DNA from: Lachnospiraceae bacterium UBA3814
GTDB lineage: Bacteria; Bacillota; Clostridia; Lachnospirales; Lachnospiraceae
Reading direction: 5' to 3'
DNA: 7,239 bases
NCBI GenBank assembly: GCA_002368575.1
Contig: DFEA01000034.1
Span: forward strand, 16,802-24,040
In this document: positions 1 through 6,085 of the stretch, in pieces
Numbering within the stretch: position 1 is the first letter of the stretch
Layout of the letters: each line of letters opens with the position of its first letter
Position numbers and translations under genes: made by a program
Notes under the pieces: model-generated
Seen by the model: only the letters and a program-made list of their open reading frames with translations
What the model was told of the DNA's origin: nothing
Database searches by the model: none

Positions 1-12
1 TTGTATGGACAT
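1..12 (-). CDS. Possible start of a further coupled gene (first four codons only)
   Basis: The uvrA stop TAA overlaps an ATG as TAATG, followed in the new frame by TCC ATA CAA to the window edge (Met-Ser-Ile-Gln). Purine-rich GAGAGGA lies just before it and could serve as a ribosome binding site. This is the same arrangement as the uvrB/glycosyltransferase junction. Four codons cannot identify a product, and the overlap could be chance. Confidence 0.25.
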
Positions 13-2852
13 TATCCTCTCTCAAGCATCTTCTTTATATAATAGCCCGTATATGACCTCCCATTCTTCGCAACGCTTTCCGGAGTTCCCTTTGCCACAA
101 GGGTACCTCCTCCGTCTCCTCCCTCCGGTCCAAGGTCTATTATATAATCCGCGGTCTTTATCACGTCCAGGTTATGCTCAATGACCACCACTGTATTCCC
201 ATTGTCCGTAAGCCTCTGAAGTATCTCGGTAAGCCTGCGGATATCCTCAAAATGAAGGCCTGTGGTAGGCTCGTCCAGGATGTATATCGTCCTTCCCGTG
301 CTTCTTCTGCAAAGCTCCGTGGCAAGCTTTATCCTCTGTGCCTCCCCTCCCGAAAGAGTGGTGGAGGGCTGTCCGAGCTTAATGTATGACAGCCCCACAT
401 CATTCATGGTCCTTATCTTATCCCTTATCTTCGGGATATTCTCAAAATATGAAAGAGCCTCCTCTACCGTCATGTCAAGGACATCCGCAATGTTTTTGTC
501 CCTGTACCTGACCTCCAGGGTCTCTCTGTTATAGCGTCTCCCGTGACATACCTCGCAGGGAACATACACATCCGGGAGAAAATGCATTTCGATCTTGATG
601 ATGCCGTCCCCGGAGCATGCCTCGCACCTGCCCCCCTTAACGTTAAAGGAAAACCGGCCCTTGGTATAGCCTCTGGCCCTTGCCTCGGCGGTAGTGGAAA
701 ACAGCTCCCTGATATCGTCGAATATCCCCGTATAGGTAGCGGGATTGGACCGGGGCGTCCTTCCTATGGGAGACTGGTCTATGTCTATGACCTTGTCAAG
801 CTGCTCATAGCCGGTGACGGACCTGTACCGTCCCGGAATGGTTCCCGCGCGGTTAAGCTTTTTGGCAAGCACCTTATACAGTATCTCATTTATAAGGGAG
901 CTCTTTCCGGAGCCCGACACTCCCGTTACGCAGGTAAAGACTCCGAGGGGGATATCCACGTCAAGATCCTTGAGATTGTTCTCCGCCGCCCCCCTGATGC
1001 TTATAAAGCCCTTTGGCTTTCTTCTCTTCTTCGGGACCGGTATTGAGATCTTTCCCGAAAGATACTGCCCGGTTATAGAACCCGGAGTGTTGATGATATC
1101 CTCGACCGTACCCTCGGCAACCACGGTGCCGCCGTTTGAGCCCGCTCCCGGTCCTATGTCGATGATATGATCCGCAGCCCTCATGGTATCCTCGTCGTGC
1201 TCCACGACAATGAGGGAATTGCCCATATCCCTTAAGTTCTTAAGCGCCCCCAGAAGCTTGTCATTATCCCTCTGGTGCAGGCCTATGCTGGGCTCGTCAA
1301 GGATGTAGGCGACGCCTACAAGCCCGGACCCTATCTGCGTAGCGAGCCTTATCCTCTGAGACTCGCCCCCTGAAAGTGAAGCGGCAGCCCTTGAAAGCGT
1401 CAGATAATCAAGCCCCACCTCTATCAGAAATCCCAGCCGCGAGCTTATCTCCTTAAGGATCTGCTTTCCTATGAGAAGCTTCTGCCTGCCAAGCTCCAGC
1501 CTGTCCATAAAATCCTTAAGCTCGTTTATGGACATATTCGTAAGCTCATAAATATTCTTCTCTCCGACGGTCACCGCCAGCGCGCCCTTCTTGAGCCTCA
1601 TACCCTTACATTCGCTGCAGGGCGTTATCCTCATAAAGGATTCGTACTCGGACTTCATAAGCTCCGAGGCCGTTTCACGGTAGCGTCTCTCCACGTTTTT
1701 TACAAGCCCTTCAAAGGCCACGTCATAGACGCCTGTTCCCCTCTGCCCCTGGTAATGTACCTTAACCTCTTTTCCTCCGGTTCCGTTTATCAGAACATTT
1801 TTTATATCCTCGGGATAATCCTCAAAGGGAGTATCAAGGCTAAAATGGTATTCCTCAGTAAGAGCCTTAAGTGTGGCATAGGTAAAGCTCGACCTGTCGG
1901 TACAGCTCTGCCAGCCTATGACCTTTATCGCCCCGTCTGAAATGCTCATGCTCATATCCGGGATCATAAGGTCGATATCAAACTCCATCTTATACCCCAG
2001 GCCCGCGCAGACCGGACAGGCCCCGAAGGGGTTGTTGAAGGAGAAGCTTCTGGGCTCGATCTCCTCTATGCTTATATTGCAGTCAGGACAGGAAAAATGC
2101 TCCGAAAAGGTCATAAGCTCCTGTCCGATTACGTCCACGTAAACAAGACCGTCAGCCAGGCTCAGGGCCTGTTCGAGTGAATCCGTAAGCCTCTTTTCAA
2201 GGCCCTCCCTTACCACCAGCCTGTCTATCACTATCTCGATATTATGCTTGTTGTTTTTTTCAAGGGTGATCTCCTCAGAGAGATCGTACATCTCGCCGTC
2301 CACGCGTACCCTGACGTACCCGCTTCTTGCGGCGCTCTCAAGCACCTTCTCGTGCCTTCCCTTCCTTCCCTTTACGACGGGGGCAAGGATCTGAAGCTTT
2401 GAGCCCTCAGGAAGCTCCATTATCCTGTCCACCATCTGATCCACAGACTGCTTGTTTATCTCCTTTCCGCATTTCGGACAATGAGGCGTTCCGATACGCG
2501 CGTAAAGCAGCCTGAAATAATCATATATTTCCGTGACCGTACCCACAGTAGAACGGGGATTACGGTTGGTCGATTTCTGATCGATGGAGATCGCCGGGGG
2601 CAGGCCCTCTATGCTGTCCACCTCGGGCTTGTCCATCTGGCCCAGGAACTGCCTCGCATAGGAGGACAGCGATTCCATATAGCGTCTCTGTCCCTCCGCG
2701 TATATCGTGTCAAAGGCAAGGGATGACTTTCCCGAGCCGCTGAGCCCGGTCACCACCACCATCCGGTTCCTTGGTATATCAAGGGAAACATGCTTCAGGT
2801 TATGGGCGCTTGCTCCCCTTATCTTAATGTATTTTCCTGCTTTATTTTCCAT
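12..2852 (-). CDS. uvrA: UvrA, excinuclease ABC subunit A
   Basis: UvrA is the dimeric ABC-type ATPase that scans DNA for lesions in nucleotide excision repair and loads UvrB. The 946 residues are the usual full length. Both nucleotide-binding units are intact. The first has Walker A GLSGSGKSS (36-44), signature LSGGESQR (493-500) and Walker B YILDEPSIGLH (516-526). The second has Walker A GVSGSGKSS (644-652), signature LSGGEAQR (833-840) and Walker B YILDEPTTGLH (857-867). Zinc-binding cysteine pairs are C255/C258 with C279/C282 in the insertion region, and C743/C746 with C766/C769 in the DNA-contacting second module. CPKC (125-128) and CSEC (412-415) probably make a third site. The UvrB-interaction region lies around 130-250. 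No frameshift or missing key residue is seen. A good ribosome binding site fixes the start. It normally sits next to uvrB; here three envelope genes intervene. The stop is TAA within TAATG. Confidence 0.98.
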   Translation of the reverse strand: MENKAGKYIKIRGASAHNLKHVSLDIPRNRMVVVTGLSGSGKSSLAFDTIYAEGQRRYMESLSSYARQFLGQMDKPEVDSIEGLPPAISIDQKSTNRNPRSTVGTVTEIYDYFRLLYARIGTPHCPKCGKEINKQSVDQMVDRIMELPEGSKLQILAPVVKGRKGRHEKVLESAARSGYVRVRVDGEMYDLSEEITLEKNNKHNIEIVIDRLVVREGLEKRLTDSLEQALSLADGLVYVDVIGQELMTFSEHFSCPDCNISIEEIEPRSFSFNNPFGACPVCAGLGYKMEFDIDLMIPDMSMSISDGAIKVIGWQSCTDRSSFTYATLKALTEEYHFSLDTPFEDYPEDIKNVLINGTGGKEVKVHYQGQRGTGVYDVAFEGLVKNVERRYRETASELMKSEYESFMRITPCSECKGMRLKKGALAVTVGEKNIYELTNMSINELKDFMDRLELGRQKLLIGKQILKEISSRLGFLIEVGLDYLTLSRAAASLSGGESQRIRLATQIGSGLVGVAYILDEPSIGLHQRDNDKLLGALKNLRDMGNSLIVVEHDEDTMRAADHIIDIGPGAGSNGGTVVAEGTVEDIINTPGSITGQYLSGKISIPVPKKRRKPKGFISIRGAAENNLKDLDVDIPLGVFTCVTGVSGSGKSSLINEILYKVLAKKLNRAGTIPGRYRSVTGYEQLDKVIDIDQSPIGRTPRSNPATYTGIFDDIRELFSTTAEARARGYTKGRFSFNVKGGRCEACSGDGIIKIEMHFLPDVYVPCEVCHGRRYNRETLEVRYRDKNIADVLDMTVEEALSYFENIPKIRDKIRTMNDVGLSYIKLGQPSTTLSGGEAQRIKLATELCRRSTGRTIYILDEPTTGLHFEDIRRLTEILQRLTDNGNTVVVIEHNLDVIKTADYIIDLGPEGGDGGGTLVAKGTPESVAKNGRSYTGYYIKKMLERG

Positions 2853-2855
2853 GCT

Positions 2856-2863
2856 CTTTCCTT
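2856..2863 (-). promoter_or_regulatory. Ribosome binding site of uvrA
   Basis: AAGGAAAG on the minus strand places an AGGA-type Shine-Dalgarno core about seven bases before the uvrA ATG. This supports that start and shows that uvrA can initiate translation independently, in contrast to the SGNH-like gene before it, which has no comparable site. Confidence 0.75.
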
Positions 2864-2872
2864 CGTAAGCTC

Positions 2873-2919
2873 ATCTGTGAAAGCCGTTTTTAAAGCCCGC
2901 AATATCTGCCGCACAGATA
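2873..2919 (-). repeat. Overlapping, mutually exclusive inverted repeats in the uvrA leader
   Basis: In the 87-base gap before uvrA, the minus strand carries TATCTG, five bases, then CAGATA, a perfect 6-bp stem. The same left arm (as ATCTGTG) can instead pair with a distal CACAGAT across a 32-base loop, giving a perfect 7-bp stem. The two pairings cannot coexist. The distal arm ends about ten bases before the uvrA ribosome binding site. Neither is followed by a U-run. The stems are short, so this may be chance. The rest of the gap shows no convincing promoter and no LexA-type palindrome. Confidence 0.3.
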
Positions 2920-2939
2920 CTGACATTGAACCTGAATAG

Positions 2940-4550
2940 TTATTTATACCTTACTTTAAGGGTATCCAGTACTAGGCCCTCGTTTTTGTCCCTGTCAACG
3001 GCGATCAGCTCTATGTCAAGTTCACTCAGATATCTTCTCTGAACATTTATCGAAAACGCCTTATGGGATGCCGTGTCAGTCTGCGATTCCCCGGCCCTGT
3101 GCCTAAGGGCCAGGTAATCGGTCTCGATCACCGCCTCGTCCCCGATCCTTGCGTATATATCATAATCCCTTCCGTTCAGCTCCACATAACCGTTTACGGA
3201 AACTATGCTGTCTCCCGCGCCTGTATCAAGAAGCAGGACCTTCTCCCCGTTCTCCTCCTTAAGCTCAACTCCCTTTACCCCGGAGACCGTATACGCGGGG
3301 ATGTTCCCGGAAACGGCCTGAGGCTTTGCTGTGACCGGGATCAAAGGGTCAAAGGGCTCCTCATAGATACGGTATCTGTCAAGGGGCGTGCCTCCCAGCT
3401 CCTTTGGAGTCTGCATGATAAGATTGCCCGTATACTCCTCGGTAAATGCCGCCTGCTGCATCATTTCACCGCTTATGCTGCGCTCCGCGGTCTCAAAAAT
3501 GACCGTATCCGGAAAAAGCAGATTGATATAATACTGAAGGTATTCAAAGTTCTGCCTGTGAATAAAGTAGACCTCTGAGAACCTGTCCTGATAGAACTTG
3601 AAGTAGGTCGCAAAATAGCTGTCGGTAAAGATCAGCAGGATCTTATTGTTTTCACAGTTCTCATTGGTAAAGTGAGCGTAAAACGTCGGGGTATAGCAGT
3701 CGATCACCGGAAGCAGATACGTGGTCATATTATTGCTCGTATCATTCTTAAGGGTGTAGCTTGGGACCTCCTCATGTATCGGAAATCTGGCGATATCAAG
3801 GCTTTCCTTAAGCACCATGCTCCTGTCGAAATCCTCCTTTGAAAGAGGGGGGACACCTTCGTCCTCATACCGCAGCCTGTCATCGATAAGCTTATGCCCG
3901 AGGAAGGCGCCGTCCTCGTTCCAGTGAGTGGCGTCATAAAGCTTATTGTACACCACCTGCTCCTTCTTGGCCCCGGTAAGCTCCTTTATGGGGATGATAT
4001 AGTCCACATCGCTGTCCTTAAGCCTTTTCTCCAGATATCCCGGGACGGTCTCGTTTCCGGTATTCACATTGATGCTGTCCGGGAAATATTCGGAGTATAT
4101 GGTCTTCTTGTCCGGGCACATATAATAAAGGAAATCTATGCCCTTGCTCTTAAGATAAGCATCCGTCTGTTCAAGAAAGCTCACGAAACCGTCGAGCCAT
4201 TCGGGATCGGTGTTCATCCGCTGGTAAGCCTGAATATAGGAGGGATCCTTGTAAAAAATATGCCCCTCCTTCCCATACATGAAGAGCGGATGGGTCATTA
4301 CGTGAAAAAGCCTGTCATTCAGCCAGATATATGCCGATACCACCTGCTCCCTGAAGCCGATGCGGTCGTCCACATAGCTCTCAAGCTCGGCGGCATTTGA
4401 AAGGGTCGGATCAAGGCCCGGCCATTCCGTCAGCATCTCATTGTCTATCTCCGAGATCTGAAGAGGCTTACGGTTAATGAGTACCGCGGGCACGATAAGG
4501 ATCGAAAGAAACAGCGCTATGAAAAATATGTCATACAGTTTATGCTTCAT
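2940..4550 (-). CDS. Membrane-anchored SGNH-like acetyltransferase (AlgX/AlgJ/DHHW-like), partner of the MBOAT
   Basis: The 536-residue protein begins with one hydrophobic helix (about 7-26) and no clear signal-peptidase site, so it is probably anchored with its body outside the membrane. The region after the anchor follows the pattern of MBOAT-associated AlgX/AlgJ/DHHW proteins: NRKPLQ, then LESYVDDRIGFREQVV (56-71), MYGKEGHIFYK (91-101), DATHWNEDGAF (206-216), and a later LLIFTDSYF (305-313). Asp206 with His209 and Ser311 form the likely catalytic triad, in the circularly permuted order (Asp/His before Ser) known for AlgX. Residues from about 405 to the end look like a separate extension rich in short beta-type stretches, perhaps a glycan-binding domain. 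The likely role is to take acetyl from the MBOAT tyrosine and place it on an extracellular polysaccharide. The start has no visible Shine-Dalgarno, but no alternative start lies in frame upstream, and the next internal Met would delete the anchor. The exact family and substrate are uncertain. Confidence 0.82.
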   Translation of the reverse strand: MKHKLYDIFFIALFLSILIVPAVLINRKPLQISEIDNEMLTEWPGLDPTLSNAAELESYVDDRIGFREQVVSAYIWLNDRLFHVMTHPLFMYGKEGHIFYKDPSYIQAYQRMNTDPEWLDGFVSFLEQTDAYLKSKGIDFLYYMCPDKKTIYSEYFPDSINVNTGNETVPGYLEKRLKDSDVDYIIPIKELTGAKKEQVVYNKLYDATHWNEDGAFLGHKLIDDRLRYEDEGVPPLSKEDFDRSMVLKESLDIARFPIHEEVPSYTLKNDTSNNMTTYLLPVIDCYTPTFYAHFTNENCENNKILLIFTDSYFATYFKFYQDRFSEVYFIHRQNFEYLQYYINLLFPDTVIFETAERSISGEMMQQAAFTEEYTGNLIMQTPKELGGTPLDRYRIYEEPFDPLIPVTAKPQAVSGNIPAYTVSGVKGVELKEENGEKVLLLDTGAGDSIVSVNGYVELNGRDYDIYARIGDEAVIETDYLALRHRAGESQTDTASHKAFSINVQRRYLSELDIELIAVDRDKNEGLVLDTLKVRYK

Positions 4551-4566
4551 GCAGTTAAATGTAGTG

Positions 4567-4595
4567 CGCCCGAAGAGCCGATGCTCACCCGGGCG
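4567..4595 (-). promoter_or_regulatory. Strong intergenic hairpin between the MBOAT and SGNH-like genes
   Basis: On the transcript, starting two bases after the MBOAT stop, CGCCCG pairs perfectly with CGGGCG. An inner GAGC pairs with GCTC around an ATCG tetraloop. The short strands between the stems (GGT against TT) could add two G-U pairs with one bulged base. The hairpin is followed by CACTACATTTAACTGC and then the next ATG, with no U-run, so it is not a standard intrinsic terminator. It may be an mRNA-stability or processing element, or may modulate expression of the downstream gene. The structure is seen; the role is inference. Confidence 0.5.
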
Positions 4596-4596
4596 G

Positions 4597-6030
4597 TCAG
4601 AATCTGAAATATATAAACGGGTTATAGGTACTGTTTACTACAAACATCATGGATAAAAGGAGCAGGATAACAAGCAGGATACGTTTTGCGGGCATCAGGA
4701 GCTTTCCCGCAAAGGCAGGGATAAAAGCCCTCCCGGCAAGGATATTTTTCCAGGGGATCATCGCAAGGATCGCGGCCAGAATAATGACTATCATCCTGTT
4801 ATCCAGGTAAAACCTCGGAGAAAAGGCCACATAGGCTTCCCCGTCGATACCGAACATTGCGCCTATGTAGGACAGCGCCTTCGGAAGCTCCTCAAGCTTG
4901 AAAAGGACCCAGCCCAGTATCACAACGAGCATTGTATACAGCCATCCCACCGGTGCCGGCAGCTTAAAGGCGGGCGCCCTGTTTGTAACAAACCGTTCCG
5001 CCAGGGAAAACAGGCCGTGCCACAGCCCCCATATCACAAAGCCCCAGGCGGCTCCGTGCCAGATCCCGGTAGCGATAAATACTATTATAAGGTTAAGGTA
5101 GACGTTCCCCTTCCTGTTTCCCCCGAGAGGAATATAGAGATAGTCCCTGAACCAGGAGGAAAGAGAGATGTGCCATCTCCTCCAGAAATCTCTTATCGAT
5201 GTTGAAATATAGGGATAATTGAAGTTCTCCATAAAATCGAAGCCGAAGATCTTTCCGAGTCCTATGGCCATATCCGAATAGCCCGAAAAATCATAATATA
5301 TCTGAAGCGTATAGCAGACCGCGCCCAGCCAGGCTACCATAACGCCAAGATACTGAACCTCCGAGGAAAATATCCTGTCCGCCACCTCACCTATGGAATT
5401 TGCAAGAATTGCCTTTTTGGAAAGCCCGATGATGAATCTTTCGATTCCCAGGGCAAAGCTGTGAGCGTCGGTCCTTCTTCCCGAGGCGGGGAGCCGGTCC
5501 CTTATGTCCGTATATCTCACTATCGGGCCGGCTATCAGCTGCGGAAACATGGAGATATAGAGCGCCAGGTTCAGAGGATTCTTCTGTACCAGGGAAGGCT
5601 GTCTGTATACATCGATCACATAGGACATGCCCTGAAAGGTATAAAAGGATATCCCTATGGGCAGGACTGTTTCGGGAATATAAAACTCCTTCCCCGTGAT
5701 ATCGTGGATCGTAGTGAGAATAAAGGTAAAATACTTGAAATAGAACAGGATCCCCAGATTATACAGCACAGAGGCGATGAGAACGACCCTTCGTATACTG
5801 AGGCTCCTGCTGCCCTCATCGTCCCGGGACCGCCCGATCAAAAGTCCGAAGACATAGTTGCCCGCAATGGAGGCAAGCATTATGAAGATATACTCAGGGC
5901 CTCCCCAGGCATAGAAAAACAAGCTTCCAAGCACCAGAAACAGGTTTGAAAGCTTTCGGGGAAGTATATAATAGCCCGCTATCATAACGGGCAGAAAAAA
6001 GCATAAGAAAATAACGGAGCTGAAAACCAT
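4597..6030 (-). CDS. MBOAT-family O-acyltransferase, AlgI/PatA-like
   Basis: This 477-residue polytopic membrane protein belongs to the membrane-bound O-acyltransferases of the AlgI/PatA/DltB group, which pass an acyl group, usually acetyl from acetyl-CoA, across the membrane for glycan esterification. The length is normal for AlgI-type proteins. Recognisable blocks are MVFSSVIFLCFFLP at the start, SLFFYAWGGPEY (36-47), LPIGISFYTFQGMSYVID (123-140), FPQLIAGPIVRYTDI (162-176), YYDFSGYSDMAIGLG (245-259), FWRRWHISLSSWFRDYLYIP (282-301) and GIWHGAAWGF (322-331). His325 in WHGA is the expected catalytic histidine. About ten or more hydrophobic segments are visible. The protein ends in FIYFRF, matching the C-terminal acyl-shuttle hexapeptide known in this group. 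The start is chosen on the family-typical N-terminus, with only a weak GGA nine bases before ATG. The gene directly downstream is the expected partner, an extracytoplasmic SGNH-like transferase. The acetyl donor is inferred from family, and other acyl groups are possible. Confidence 0.94.
   Translation of the reverse strand: MVFSSVIFLCFFLPVMIAGYYILPRKLSNLFLVLGSLFFYAWGGPEYIFIMLASIAGNYVFGLLIGRSRDDEGSRSLSIRRVVLIASVLYNLGILFYFKYFTFILTTIHDITGKEFYIPETVLPIGISFYTFQGMSYVIDVYRQPSLVQKNPLNLALYISMFPQLIAGPIVRYTDIRDRLPASGRRTDAHSFALGIERFIIGLSKKAILANSIGEVADRIFSSEVQYLGVMVAWLGAVCYTLQIYYDFSGYSDMAIGLGKIFGFDFMENFNYPYISTSIRDFWRRWHISLSSWFRDYLYIPLGGNRKGNVYLNLIIVFIATGIWHGAAWGFVIWGLWHGLFSLAERFVTNRAPAFKLPAPVGWLYTMLVVILGWVLFKLEELPKALSYIGAMFGIDGEAYVAFSPRFYLDNRMIVIILAAILAMIPWKNILAGRAFIPAFAGKLLMPAKRILLVILLLLSMMFVVNSTYNPFIYFRF
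4600..4617 (-). other. C-terminal acyl-shuttle hexapeptide codons (FIYFRF) of the MBOAT protein
   Basis: The last six codons read TTT ATA TAT TTC AGA TTC, giving Phe-Ile-Tyr-Phe-Arg-Phe directly before TGA. In the Dlt pathway and related MBOAT systems, a C-terminal hexapeptide with a central tyrosine accepts the acyl group from the MBOAT and hands it to the serine of a separate transferase. The motif is on the microprotein DltX in Dlt and fused to the MBOAT in many acetylation systems. Tyr474 here is the candidate carrier. Sequence and position are seen directly; function is by analogy. Confidence 0.75.
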
Positions 6031-6085
6031 AGATATTATTCCATAAAGTTTTTATGCCCGGCTGCCTGCCTCATTTATGAGAGGA

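Noticed and set aside
543..1046. Long plus-strand open frame opposite uvrA, and several shorter ones opposite uvrA
   Set aside because: It lies wholly antisense to a fully conserved uvrA, the predicted protein has no recognisable motif, and no ribosome binding site supports it. It reflects the codon pattern of the opposite strand.
2677..2686. Recurrent tagcgtctct within uvrA (also near 533 and 1681)
   Set aside because: Each copy encodes Arg-Arg-Tyr in conserved UvrA positions using the same codons; no repeat element is needed to explain it.
2853..2939. LexA/SOS box or promoter for uvrA
   Set aside because: I found no GAAC-N4-GTTC type palindrome. The best promoter-like pair (TTCAAT, 18 bases, GATATT) matches only three and four of six consensus bases, which is too weak to call.
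4567..4595. Rho-independent terminator between the MBOAT and SGNH-like genes
   Set aside because: The stem is strong enough, but no U-run follows on the transcript, and the downstream gene is the functional partner, so full termination here is unlikely.
5963..5974. Twelve-base stretch tataatagcccg shared with the end of uvrA (near position 38)
   Set aside because: Both copies encode Gly-Tyr-Tyr-Ile with the same favoured codons in unrelated proteins, so this is coincidence of codon choice and not a mobile repeat or attachment site.
6031..6085. Promoter or leader element in the gap before the MBOAT gene
   Set aside because: An AATAAT with a TG two bases upstream resembles an extended -10, but there is no -35 match at the right distance, and the transcript would start almost at the ATG. 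The CTCAT/ATGAG inverted repeat has only a two-base gap, and the ATG-GAA-TAA mini-frame is probably chance.
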